Source: Vreelandella hamiltonii (GTDB lineage Bacteria > Pseudomonadota > Gammaproteobacteria > Pseudomonadales > Halomonadaceae). Taken from it: a stretch of 64,000 nucleotides of DNA. The stretch covers positions 90,382 to 154,381 of the forward strand of contig NZ_BMXN01000007.1 in assembly GCF_014651775.1 (NCBI RefSeq), read 5' to 3'. Position 1 is the stretch's first letter. Each line of letters opens with the position of its first letter. Positions 53,675 through 61,668 of this stretch are shown here, in pieces. The notes beneath the pieces were generated by a model. It saw only the letters and a list, made by a program, of their open reading frames with translations. It had not been told where the DNA came from and searched no databases. The position numbers and the translations under genes are program-made.

Positions 53675-53687
53675 GGGGAAACTCCTG

Positions 53688-53702
53688 TACCAAATATTGG
53701 TA
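53688..53702. promoter_or_regulatory. Probable ParD operator
   Basis: TACCAAATATTGGTA has perfect 6-base inverted arms (TACCAA/TTGGTA) around ATA and lies 14 bases upstream of parD on the minus strand. It is well placed for autoregulation by the ribbon-helix-helix antitoxin. Confidence 0.6.
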
Positions 53703-53718
53703 TATCATGGCAAAGCAC

Positions 53719-53764
53719 CCATAACAAGGCAAGGCAGGCCGACGCGATAAAGTCGCGCCGCTGC
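53719..53764 (+). other. Truncated attC-like site 3
   Basis: The left core CCATAAC (53719-53725) is followed by AAGGCAAGGCAGGCCGACGCG and an apical stem (GACGCG ATAAAG TCGCGCCGCTGC). This is the common attC form ATAACAAGGCAAGGC..., but the expected right arm (…GCCTTGGCGTTA) is missing. The sequence instead continues into a toxin gene fragment. It looks like a half site left by a deletion. Confidence 0.6.
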
Positions 53765-53765
53765 G

Positions 53766-53978
53766 AAGCTGGCCTACCGCGGCCTCAAACCAAAAGCGCA
53801 GGGACGGCTAGCGCTGGTAGCGGAAGACCCATACCGCAAGCCGCCCCCGTTTGAGAAGCTCGTGGGTGATCTTGCAGGGGCCTATTCACGCCGCATCAAT
53901 ATTCAGCATCGCCTGGTATCAAGTGCTCGATGACGAGCGAGTGGTGAAAGTTCTCAGGCCTGGAGCCACTACGAATAA
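53766..53978 (+). pseudogene. Txe/YoeB-family toxin remnant
   Basis: In the frame starting at 53766 the sequence reads KLAYRGLKPKAQ, then LALVAEDPYRKPPPFEKLVG and DLAGAYSRRINIQHRLV, which is the conserved body of Txe/YoeB-type mRNA-cleaving toxins. The N-terminal ~15 residues are missing where half an attC abuts. A 2-base loss near 53919 shifts the frame, after which QVLDDERVVKVL is readable. A further 1-base loss near 53959 precedes WSHYE and the stop at 53976. With three lesions the gene is dead. Confidence 0.75.
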
Positions 53979-54356
53979 TGCATCACCGACGGCTGTTGCG
54001 GATGTATTAGCCTTTATTCACGGCCCGACGTCGCCGAGATAGAGCGCACGATTCGTGCGACGACCTGAAATACGCCAGCACTGGTGACGGCGATGGCATG
54101 CCAACGGGTGCAAGAGGGAACGGTGGCGCTTTTGGAACAGCGCATCAGTGTCTACCGCTGCTCCCTTTTCAACGGCAGCCCAGGTGCCCCATGCCATCCG
54201 ACTTGCGCTAGCATCGGTAGATATTAAGCAGCTCGAAAGGGCACTGTGTGCCGTCAGAGAGGTCGTTGAATACCATGCCTACGTTTAACATCCGCCGTCG
54301 AGTCACCACGAACACGGCCAACCACGAACCCTCACTTTGACAAGACGGCTCCAACC
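53979..54356. other. Gap with no recognised gene
   Basis: A frame ending at about 54291 is open for some 55 codons on the plus strand (QLERALCAVREVVEYHAYV at its end) but has no clear start, ribosome site or family. It may be the tail of a degraded cassette gene. No attC, terminator or promoter was recognised. It separates the island from the rho-like gene. Confidence 0.4.
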
Positions 54357-55331
54357 ATGACCCGCAAAACCCTAAGCCTCAAAACGAAACGGCCCCCAGA
54401 GGCCAAGCCCGCCGACACAGTGGCCGATTCCTCACCCGAAGAGCAATCACACACCGACCCCGAAAAGCGCTTTCTCAACGGCACCGCCATTCATCCTTCC
54501 CCGCGCCTTTATCTGGCCAATGGCGTTCATGAGCACAGCGTGCGGGCGATGGATTTGATCACGCCCATTGGCATGGGGCAGCGCGGGCTGATCGTGGCGC
54601 CGCCGGGGGCGGGGAAAACCACGCTGTTGAAGCATATCTGCCAGGCCGTGGCGGCGGCGTATCCCGAGATCAAGCTGTATGCCCTGTTGATCGATGAGCG
54701 CCCGGAGGAAGTGACCGATTTCAAGCGCAGCGTGACCGCCGAGGTGCACGCTTCGTCGTCTGACGAAAGCTACGCCCACCATGTGCGCGTGGCCGATAAC
54801 CTGCTGCAAACGGCGCGCAGGCAAGCCGGGGAAGGGCACGATGTGATGATCGTGATCGACTCATTGACGCGGCTTTCCCGGGTGCACAACGCGGGGCAGC
54901 GGGGCAGTGGCCGTACCATGTCGGGCGGGTTGGATACCCGGGCGCTGGAAATCCCCCGCAAACTGTTCGGGGCGGCACGGAACATCGAAAACGGCGGCTC
55001 GCTGACCATTCTGGCCACCGTGCTGGTGGAGACGGGAAGCCGCATGGATCAGGTGATCTTCGAGGAGTTCAAGGGCACCGGCAACATGGAGCTGGTGCTG
55101 TCGCGGGAGGTGGCCAGCCAGCGCATCTTCCCGGCGCTCGATATTGCCAAAAGCAGTACCCGCCGAGAAGAGCTATTGATCGAGGCCCACGAGATCGAGA
55201 AGGTACGCAGCCTGCGTAGAGCCTTGACGCCGCTCAAGCCAACCGACGGCGCGCAGAAGCTGCTGGCGCTGATGGAGAAGTACCCCACCAACGCCGAGCT
55301 GCTGGCGGCGTTTTCACCCGCTCAGGGGTAA
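54357..55331 (+). CDS. Rho-like transcription terminator paralogue lacking the RNA-binding domain
   Basis: A 324-residue RecA-type ATPase that aligns with the C-terminal part of Rho. Walker A is APPGAGKTT (near residues 81-89), followed by LLIDERPEEVTDF, Walker B region VMIVIDSLTRLSR, a Q-loop-like GSGRTMSGG and the R-loop EEFKGTGNMEL. Canonical Rho is about 419 residues with an N-terminal cold-shock-like primary RNA-binding domain. Here only about 50 basic, Pro-rich residues precede the motor. The Q-loop Lys of Rho is Arg. It may form a hexamer with altered RNA choice or mix with normal Rho. Weak ribosome site. Confidence 0.85.
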   Translation: MTRKTLSLKTKRPPEAKPADTVADSSPEEQSHTDPEKRFLNGTAIHPSPRLYLANGVHEHSVRAMDLITPIGMGQRGLIVAPPGAGKTTLLKHICQAVAAAYPEIKLYALLIDERPEEVTDFKRSVTAEVHASSSDESYAHHVRVADNLLQTARRQAGEGHDVMIVIDSLTRLSRVHNAGQRGSGRTMSGGLDTRALEIPRKLFGAARNIENGGSLTILATVLVETGSRMDQVIFEEFKGTGNMELVLSREVASQRIFPALDIAKSSTRREELLIEAHEIEKVRSLRRALTPLKPTDGAQKLLALMEKYPTNAELLAAFSPAQG

Positions 55332-55380
55332 GGCCTGCGCCTGCCTGCGGGCCATCGCTCGCCGATGTTGCGTACAACTT

Positions 55381-56577
55381 CTAGCGGCTGCCTTTCTTGG
55401 CATGTTTCAAATTGGAGGCCGGGACGGCCTTCTTGACCGGGAATTCCGCCACTTCCCGGCGCTCGATGAGCTGGTTCATGCGCCGTTCGATGGCACACAG
55501 GTTCTTGAAGTCGCTGATATCCACCAGCGAGATTGCTTCCCCGGAGGCCCCGGCGCGGCCGGTGCGGCCAATGCGGTGGATGTACTCTTCCGGCTGGAAG
55601 GGTAGGTCGTAGTTCACCACTCGGCTCAGTTCGCCGATATCCAGCCCCCGCGCGGCGACGCCGGTGGCCACCAGGTACTTGAGCTCACCGGTTTTGAACT
55701 GGGCCAGAATCTTTTCGCGCATGGCCTGGCTTCTGCCGCCATGGATGGAGTCCGCGACGATGCCGCGTTTCTCCAGCTGGGCCACCAGCTTGGCCGCGCT
55801 GTGCTTCTTCTCGACGAAGATCAGCGCCTGGTCCCAGGCCTGTTCGTTGATCAGGTGGCTGAGCAGGGCGGATTTGGTGTCCTTGTCGACCGTGATCAGC
55901 CACTGTTCGATGGTGTCGGCGGCGCGAACGTTGGGGGTGATCGCGATGTTGGCGGCCAGGTCGGTCATCTTGCTGTCTGAAAAACTGCGGGCGAGGGCGC
56001 GAACGTCCTGGGTCATGGTGGCCGTGAACAGCAGGTTCTGGCGCTGTTCCGGCAGGCGCACGATGATCTTGTGAATATCATCCACAAAGCCCATGTCGAC
56101 CATTCTGTCCGCTTCGTCCAGCACCATGACCTGAAGCTCGTCGAAGTGCAGGGCGCGCTGATGGGCCAGGTCCAGCAGCCTGCCCGGTGTGGCCACCAGA
56201 ATGTCCACGCCTTCGATCAAACGCTCCTTTTGGGGCGCGGTATCCACACCGCCATACGCGGCCATCGAGGTGAGCTGGGTATGCTTGGCGTATTGCGCCA
56301 CGCTGGCGTTGACCTGTACCGCCAGCTCGCGAGTGGGCACCAGAATCAGCGCGCGGATGCGCTTGGCCCGCAGTGCTTCTGCCTTGCTGAAGCGCTCCAG
56401 CAGTGGCAGCACGAAGGCGGCGGTTTTGCCGGTGCCGGTTTGGGCGGTGGCGACGAGGTCCTTGCCCGAGAGAATGGCGGGAATGGCCTGTTTCTGGATG
56501 GGCGTGGGCGTCTGGTAACCGAGTTCGGTAATCGCCTGAACGAGGGGAGTGGATAAACCGAGTGTAGAAAAAGGCAT
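55381..56577 (-). CDS. rhlE: DEAD-box RNA helicase, RhlE-like
   Basis: A 398-residue ATP-dependent RNA helicase. Motifs in order: Q motif TPTPIQKQAIP (near residue 23), I AQTGTGKT, Ia PTRELAVQV, II VLDEADRM, III FTATM, V ATGVAARGLDI, VI HRIGRTGRAG. The tail is short and basic (KKAVPASNLKHAKKGSR), as in small RhlE proteins. It remodels RNA or ribosome precursors. The start at 56577 (MPFSTLGLS) matches the family start, and the frame stays open 39 codons upstream without similarity. Confidence 0.93.
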   Translation of the reverse strand: MPFSTLGLSTPLVQAITELGYQTPTPIQKQAIPAILSGKDLVATAQTGTGKTAAFVLPLLERFSKAEALRAKRIRALILVPTRELAVQVNASVAQYAKHTQLTSMAAYGGVDTAPQKERLIEGVDILVATPGRLLDLAHQRALHFDELQVMVLDEADRMVDMGFVDDIHKIIVRLPEQRQNLLFTATMTQDVRALARSFSDSKMTDLAANIAITPNVRAADTIEQWLITVDKDTKSALLSHLINEQAWDQALIFVEKKHSAAKLVAQLEKRGIVADSIHGGRSQAMREKILAQFKTGELKYLVATGVAARGLDIGELSRVVNYDLPFQPEEYIHRIGRTGRAGASGEAISLVDISDFKNLCAIERRMNQLIERREVAEFPVKKAVPASNLKHAKKGSR

Positions 56578-56700
56578 AAGGGGCCCTGACAGCGAGTCGT
56601 AGGTGGGTCGAACGTAAAAAGTGGTGCAGCATAGCGTAAAATCGGCCCGCCGTTGCTCGAATATTGCCCACCGCGTCACCGTACCTCGCCTCACACAAGG

Positions 56701-56706
56701 TATAAT
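56701..56706 (+). promoter_or_regulatory. Possible -10 element before the small helical protein gene
   Basis: A perfect TATAAT lies in the 195-base divergent gap between the helicase and the gene at 56773, 67 bases before the latter. No clear -35 was identified. Confidence 0.4.
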
Positions 56707-56772
56707 GCCCCCCTTCCCGGCGAAGCCTGTGTGCTTTAGCCTGCTGTTTTACGTCGATAAGGTCGTGGTTTG

Positions 56773-57195
56773 ATGATCAACACCAAAATTTACAAGGCGG
56801 TGTACGAGCTGGCCGAAAAGCTGATGAAGGCCGCGTCCAAGGATGACCGCGCCACCTTTGAAGCGCTTTACGCCGAGCTGCAGGCGATCTGCACCGAGCA
56901 TGAGAACACCGAGAAAGACCACCCCGAGCAGTGGGAAACCCTGGCCGACTTCACCGAAGAGCTGGAAGACGCGCTGCCGATCTACCAAAAGGCGCTGGAC
57001 AAGGCAGTGGCCAAGCAGTCGAACGACCATCTGGCCTCGATTGGCTTTTCCATGGCCACCCTGCAGGTGGAGCTGGGCGAGCCCCAGGCCGCCATCGAAA
57101 GCTTGCAGCGCGCCCAGGCCAGCGCCCAAACGATTGAAGACAACGAGCTGAAAGCAGAGATCGACGAGCTGCTGGCCACGCTCACCAACGGTTAG
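56773..57195 (+). CDS. Small helical protein, TPR-like
   Basis: A 140-residue, all-helical acidic protein I cannot name. The helices ALPIYQKALDKAVAKQ and ASIGFSMATLQVELGEPQAA then IESLQRAQASA have the spacing of tetratricopeptide repeats, suggesting a protein-binding scaffold. ATG 56773 is chosen over a TTG one codon upstream. It precedes a YehS-family gene by 8 bases, so the two probably form an operon. Confidence 0.75.
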   Translation: MINTKIYKAVYELAEKLMKAASKDDRATFEALYAELQAICTEHENTEKDHPEQWETLADFTEELEDALPIYQKALDKAVAKQSNDHLASIGFSMATLQVELGEPQAAIESLQRAQASAQTIEDNELKAEIDELLATLTNG

Positions 57196-57203
57196 GAGTC
57201 CCC

Positions 57204-57674
57204 TTGACCAATAACGATATTTTTCGCCGTATTCGCTATGCCTTCGATTTGAAGGAAGCCACCATCGTCAATATCTTCGCCCTGGCAGAGGTGGACGTGA
57301 CGCCTGCCCAGGTAACGGCCTGGCTGAAGAAGGATGAGGACGAAGCGCTGGTACCCATGAAGAACCGTGAGCTGGCGGCGTTTTTGAATGGCTTCATCAG
57401 CTTCAAGCGAGGCAAGCGCGAAGGCCCGGTGCCTGCGCCGGAAACCCAGCTGAACAACAACATGGTGTTCCAGAAGCTGCGTATTGCGCTGAACATGAAG
57501 GCCGAAGACGTGCTGGCGGTGTTCGAACAGGTGGGGCTACCGCTCAGCCCCCACGAGCTGAGCGCGTTCTTCCGCAAGCCAAGCCACAAGAATTACCGCG
57601 AGTGCAAGGACCAGATGTTGCGCAACTTCCTGATGGGCGTGCAGCAACAGCAGCGCCCCAGCCAGGAGAGCTGA
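57204..57674 (+). CDS. yehS: YehS/DUF1456 family protein
   Basis: A 156-residue protein made of two related DUF1456 halves: NDIFRRIRYAFDLKEATIVN near residue 4 and NNMVFQKLRIALNMKAEDVL near residue 90, each followed by a V(T/S)xxxLxAxxRK-like segment (AWLKKDEDE and SAFFRKPSHKNY). It uses a TTG start with TAGGAG 5 bases upstream, and no ATG is available nearby. Function is unknown; YehS-type proteins are conserved in gammaproteobacteria. Confidence 0.9.
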   Translation: MTNNDIFRRIRYAFDLKEATIVNIFALAEVDVTPAQVTAWLKKDEDEALVPMKNRELAAFLNGFISFKRGKREGPVPAPETQLNNNMVFQKLRIALNMKAEDVLAVFEQVGLPLSPHELSAFFRKPSHKNYRECKDQMLRNFLMGVQQQQRPSQES

Positions 57675-57691
57675 CGCCTGAGGTAAATACC

Positions 57692-58441
57692 TTAGCCGTC
57701 GCGCTTCACGCACACGAAGATGGCATTGCCAGACGCGTTGTCCCACGGGGTGATGGTCTGGTAGTCGTGTTCGAACACGTGCACCTCGAAGTAGGGCGTC
57801 AGCAGGGCGATGAGTTCGCCAAAGCTGACCGCCACCATGGGGTGCTCGTCATTCCATACCTGGGTGACCGCAGGCGTGCTCTTTTCGATACTGAGCCGCA
57901 GCGTTTGCCGTTCCCCTTGCCCCGCATAGTGCCAACCCGAACGAAACGTGAAGCGATCCTCGCCCTGCTGGGCGGTGTGCTTGACGAACAGCGCGTTGTC
58001 GATGCGCTCTTTGTCCACGCTGTTGAAGCACAGTACGCCGCCGGTGCGCAGGGCGCGGTGGGCGCTGGCGATGCAGGCGCTCAGCTTTTCCAGGTTGGCG
58101 TTGTAGTGGATGGAGTATAAAAAGCAGGTGATCAAATCCACCGGCTCATCCACCTGGAATTGGCCCATGTCTTGCAGCGAAAAGTGAGCTTCCGGGCAGC
58201 GGGTGGCTGCCAGGTCCAGCATCGGCTGGTGAATGTCCAGCCCGCTGCTGGTGTAACCCACATCCAGAAAATGGCGCACGTGGGGGCCGGTGCCGCAGGC
58301 CAGGTCCAGGTGCTGGCTGCCCGCGTTGCCAAACAGCTGATGCAGGCGATGAATGGCGTTACTTTGCGCGCGGTAGTCGATGTCGACGCACATCAGATCG
58401 TAATAGCCGGAAAGGTCGGTGTAGAGCGCGTTGACGGACAT
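57692..58441 (-). CDS. Class I SAM-dependent methyltransferase
   Basis: A 249-residue protein. The SAM-binding motif I is HLDLACGTGPHVRHFLDVG (near residue 45), followed by GLDIHQPMLDLA (motif II) and DLITCFLYSIHY. The fold is that of small-molecule methyltransferases of the UbiE/Tam type. The substrate is unknown. It stands alone on the minus strand, convergent with the YehS gene and divergent from the GNAT remnant. Confidence 0.85.
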   Translation of the reverse strand: MSVNALYTDLSGYYDLMCVDIDYRAQSNAIHRLHQLFGNAGSQHLDLACGTGPHVRHFLDVGYTSSGLDIHQPMLDLAATRCPEAHFSLQDMGQFQVDEPVDLITCFLYSIHYNANLEKLSACIASAHRALRTGGVLCFNSVDKERIDNALFVKHTAQQGEDRFTFRSGWHYAGQGERQTLRLSIEKSTPAVTQVWNDEHPMVAVSFGELIALLTPYFEVHVFEHDYQTITPWDNASGNAIFVCVKRDG

Positions 58442-58539
58442 GGTGGCCTAACGGTGAACGCTAAAGGAAAGAGGTGGCGCATGGTATACGAGCGCTTCGT
58501 ATTTGAGAAGCCGGGTTTGGCTAGCCAACGGAGAGGGCG

Positions 58540-58996
58540 ATGATACATATCGGAATTGAAACGCTGGAAGCGCAGGATGTGGTGGCGCTATTGGAAGAGC
58601 ACCTGGCTGACATGCACGCCACCTCGCCGCCAGAAAGCGTGCATGCGCTGGATGTGACCGCGCTTAAGGCAGCCAACATCACCTTTTACAGCGCCCGCCA
58701 GAACGGCCAGCTGTTGGGCTGCGCGGCAATCAAGGCGCTGGGGGAGGGCCAGGCGGAGCTGAAGTCCATGCGTACCACGCCCGCTGCCCGCCAGCAGGGC
58801 GTGGGCGCTCGGCTGTTGACGCACGTGCTGGAAGAGACCCTATCACACCGTCTATCTGGAGACGGGCTCGATGGCCTTCTTCGAGCCCGCTCGCCGTCTA
58901 TATGCCCGGTTCGGGTTCGAGTATTGCGGGCCGTTCGGCAGCTACCGGCTTGATCCCAATAGTTGTTTCATGCGGCTATGCCTGACGGAGGGCTAA
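58540..58996 (+). pseudogene. GNAT acetyltransferase gene broken by a frameshift
   Basis: The first about 100 codons encode a GNAT N-acetyltransferase: GCAAIKALGEGQAELKSM followed by the acetyl-CoA loop TTPAARQQGVGARLLTHVLEE. Near 58840 the frame shifts. The conserved C-terminus (TVYLETGSMAFFEPARRLYA, then RFGFEYCGPFGSY) continues in another frame from about 58848 to the stop at 58994-58996. The spacing between the two parts is about 11 bases shorter than expected, so a short deletion is likely. The intact frame from the start ends at 58953 with unrelated residues. A sequencing error is possible. Confidence 0.85.
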
Positions 58997-59060
58997 AGAA
59001 TCCTGGCGATTTTCCGATAATAGAAAGGTACGTCTTTTCTTAGCCACTAACGAGTCTGCC

Positions 59061-59468
59061 ATGCCCAAATTACGTGCTCTGTTGTTGTCCGCTGCCCTGT
59101 TGATGCTTACCGCAACGGCTCAGGCATCTGTGCAGGCGGCAGAGGAGGCGGCGCTGGCGTGGTTGGCGAAGATCGATAACAGCGAGTATGAACAGGCATG
59201 GGAAGCCGCTTCGCCACTGCTGAGCACACCGCTTTCTGCCACTATGCTTGAACGCACCGTTGCGCTGTCGCGCAAGGACTTTGGCTCGGTGCAATCGCGC
59301 CGCCGAGTGCGCGTTTCGCAGTACACCTCCATGCCCGGCGCTGAACGGGGCGACTTCAAGGTCGTTACCTTCCAGACCCAGTTTGCCAACCGCCCCCGAG
59401 TGGTCGAGGTAGTAACCCCACATCTGGAAAACGGCACCTGGCGGGTCAGTGGTTACTATATCGAGTGA
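59061..59468 (+). CDS. DUF4019 domain protein, secreted
   Basis: A 135-residue protein with a signal peptide (LRALLLSAALLMLTATAQAS) and a small DUF4019 domain (EEAALAWLAKIDNSEYEQAWE and FKVVTFQTQFANRP, VEVVTPHLENGTWRVSGYYIE shortened here to its end WRVSGYYIE). It is probably periplasmic. Function is unknown. No operon partner is seen on its strand. Confidence 0.8.
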   Translation: MPKLRALLLSAALLMLTATAQASVQAAEEAALAWLAKIDNSEYEQAWEAASPLLSTPLSATMLERTVALSRKDFGSVQSRRRVRVSQYTSMPGAERGDFKVVTFQTQFANRPRVVEVVTPHLENGTWRVSGYYIE

Positions 59469-59495
59469 GGGCTGGGCCAATCAGCCGCTAGCCCA

Positions 59496-60098
59496 TCACA
59501 CGATCATTCCCGCCAATGCCTGCATGACCAACACGATGACCAGCACCGCGCTGCCCAGTGCGAGGCTGGTCATCAGCGCATGACGCTTCCACAGAGTTTC
59601 AACCCGTTTGCCATAGCGTTTCACCAGCCAGGCCAGCCCGTAGTAGCGCAGCCCGCGTGAGAGCAGCGCCGCCAGCACGAATAGCAGGATGGGGTAACCG
59701 GAGAGCCCGGCGGTAATCATGGCCACCTGGAAGGGGATGGGAAGAATGCCGATGGCTAGAATCGCGGCAAACCCGTAGCGGTTGAAGAAGCCCTGGAACG
59801 CCTGATAGCTCTCCTCCATGCCCATGAACTCGATAAACCAGGTTCCCACCGATTGGTAGAGCACCATGCCCACGCTATAGCCCACCAACGACGCCACCAG
59901 GCAGCCCAGCGTGGTGGCCGTGGCAATCGCCCAGATCCGCTGTTTGTTCACCGCCATCAACGGGATCAGTACCAGCTCGATGGGCACGGGCAGTATGATG
60001 GTTTCCAGAAACGAGAGGGTGGCGATCAGCCAGAGCATGTGTTTGGAGCCGTTCAAACGCTCCAGCCAGTGCTGGGTACGGGTAGAGATCAGCGCCAT
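59496..60098 (-). CDS. DedA/YqaA-like membrane protein
   Basis: A 200-residue membrane protein of the VTT/SNARE-associated (DedA-like, YqaA) group. It has a helix with FLETIILPVPIELVLIPLM near residue 30 and the re-entrant motif FFNRYGFAAILAIGILPIPFQ near residue 110, followed by GLSGYPILLFVLAALLSRG. It probably acts in lipid or ion handling at the inner membrane. The ATG at 60098 follows AGGAGGACACG, and an upstream in-frame start at 60146 lacks a ribosome site. Confidence 0.87.
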   Translation of the reverse strand: MALISTRTQHWLERLNGSKHMLWLIATLSFLETIILPVPIELVLIPLMAVNKQRIWAIATATTLGCLVASLVGYSVGMVLYQSVGTWFIEFMGMEESYQAFQGFFNRYGFAAILAIGILPIPFQVAMITAGLSGYPILLFVLAALLSRGLRYYGLAWLVKRYGKRVETLWKRHALMTSLALGSAVLVIVLVMQALAGMIV

Positions 60099-60233
60099 CG
60101 TGTCCTCCTGACGTAAATGGCATGGCCGACTGGCGGCGGCGCACATGATGAATGTGCGGGGTTGTCGTGTAGAGTAGACTGTTGCGTATTCATTGACCGA
60201 CGCACTTGGACCGACTCACACGGAGTGACTCAC

Positions 60234-60692
60234 ATGAGTGATCATCATATCGTCATCATTCCGGCAGAGCCTCACTATCTGCCCTCTGCGCAGCAGGTAG
60301 CCCAGGCCAAGGCTGCGTTGTGGCAGTGGATGCCCGAGGCAGAGAGTATAGACGAGCAGGTATCAGAGCATGTGATGTTTCATGACTGTGGCAGCAACTT
60401 CGAGTACGTACGCTGTCATCTGTGCGCGCAAGAGCTGACCCTTCCTGATTGGCATCTCCTGATGGATCAGGATTACGACGCGCAGCGTGGCTTTGCGCTC
60501 CTTCCCCAGACGCTACCGTGCTGCGGCAGCGTTGCCAGCGTGCACCAGCTCGACTACTCCTTCCCCCAAGGGTTCGCTCGGTTTTCGCTCACGGCCATCA
60601 ACCCCAGAACAGGGGCCATGAGCCCCCAACAGACCGAGTCGCTGCAACGCCACCTGGGGCAACCCTTGCGGGTGATTTACCGGCATTTGTAG
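60234..60692 (+). CDS. Small cysteine-rich hypothetical protein
   Basis: A 152-residue protein I do not recognise. Cys52, Cys61, Cys64, Cys96 and Cys97 (DCGSNFEYVRCHLC and TLPCCGSV) look like a zinc-binding set. Conserved-looking segments are IVIIPAEPHYLPSAQQ and HQLDYSFPQGFARFSL. The ATG at 60234 follows CGGAG. It has no signal peptide, so it is cytoplasmic. It could belong to a family of uncharacterised bacterial proteins, and no function is suggested. Confidence 0.75.
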   Translation: MSDHHIVIIPAEPHYLPSAQQVAQAKAALWQWMPEAESIDEQVSEHVMFHDCGSNFEYVRCHLCAQELTLPDWHLLMDQDYDAQRGFALLPQTLPCCGSVASVHQLDYSFPQGFARFSLTAINPRTGAMSPQQTESLQRHLGQPLRVIYRHL

Positions 60693-60776
60693 TGCGCAAG
60701 ATTCGGGTAGGTGTCGGGCCTTTCACTGGGTAAGCTTTAGTGAGCATCAGCCTCTTTTTGCCCCTTTGCCCGTGAG

Positions 60777-61634
60777 ATGGACGCGATGAACGACTACGCC
60801 CGTATCGAAAAAGCCATGGCCTTCATGGTGGCCCACGCCGCCCAGCAGCCGAGCCTGGAGGCGGTGGCCGAGCAGGTACACTTGAGTGCGTTCCATTTTC
60901 AGCGGCTGTTCAGCCGCTATGTAGGGGTGAGTCCGAAGCGCTTTTTACAAGCGTTGACGCTGGCGCGGGGCAAGCAGTTGATTGCTTCTTCCCAGAGCCT
61001 TGCCGACACCGCCGAGGCGCTGGGGCTGAGCGGTGGTTCGCGGCTTTACGATCATTTCGTGACGCTGGAAGCGGTCACGCCGGGGGAGTTCAAGCGCCAG
61101 GGGGAGGGCGTGGAAATTGCTTATGGGGTTCACCCCACGCCGTTTGGCCAGGTGCTGGTCGCTACCACCCCGAGAGGCATTTGCCGCATGGGCTTTCTGG
61201 CAGCGACACCCGAAGCGGAGATTCTGGCGCAGCTGGCCGCCGAGTGGCCGCGCTGTACCTTGCGCCACCAGCCGGACGCCACGCGTTACGCCGTCGAGGC
61301 GCTGTTCGAACCGCCGCGCCGCGCAGCGCCTGGGGCACTTTCGCTGCATGTGCGGGGCACCAACTTTCAGCTCAACGTATGGCGGGCGCTGCTGATGATT
61401 CCGGATGGGCAGCTTGCCAGCTACTCCCACATCGCCCAGTGGCTGGGGGCGCCGAAATCGTCTCGGGCGGTGGGTAACGCGGTGGGTGCCAACCCCGTGG
61501 CGCTATGGATTCCCTGCCACCGGGTGATTCAGCAAAGCGGCGCCCTGGGTGGCTACCGCTGGGGGCTGGAGGTGAAACGCCAGGTGCAGGCCTGGGAAGC
61601 GGCCCAGCATCTGGAATCCTCGGAAAGCGCTTGA
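60777..61634 (+). CDS. AraC-type/MGMT fusion, methylated-DNA repair protein (Ada-like)
   Basis: A 285-residue protein. An N-terminal AraC helix-turn-helix pair (EAVAEQVHLSAFHFQRLFSR near residue 23, SPKRFLQALTLARGKQLI) precedes a C-terminal O6-alkylguanine-DNA alkyltransferase. The active-site Cys is C247 in IPCHRVIQ, followed by GGYRWGLEVK. It lacks the N-terminal zinc-cysteine domain of E. coli Ada that senses methylphosphotriesters, so regulation by methyl transfer at that site is not expected. It removes alkyl groups from guanine. ATG 60777 or 60786 may be used. Confidence 0.92.
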   Translation: MDAMNDYARIEKAMAFMVAHAAQQPSLEAVAEQVHLSAFHFQRLFSRYVGVSPKRFLQALTLARGKQLIASSQSLADTAEALGLSGGSRLYDHFVTLEAVTPGEFKRQGEGVEIAYGVHPTPFGQVLVATTPRGICRMGFLAATPEAEILAQLAAEWPRCTLRHQPDATRYAVEALFEPPRRAAPGALSLHVRGTNFQLNVWRALLMIPDGQLASYSHIAQWLGAPKSSRAVGNAVGANPVALWIPCHRVIQQSGALGGYRWGLEVKRQVQAWEAAQHLESSESA

Positions 61635-61668
61635 AGCGAGTGACCGGCTAGAGCCCAGCTAGCGCAAG

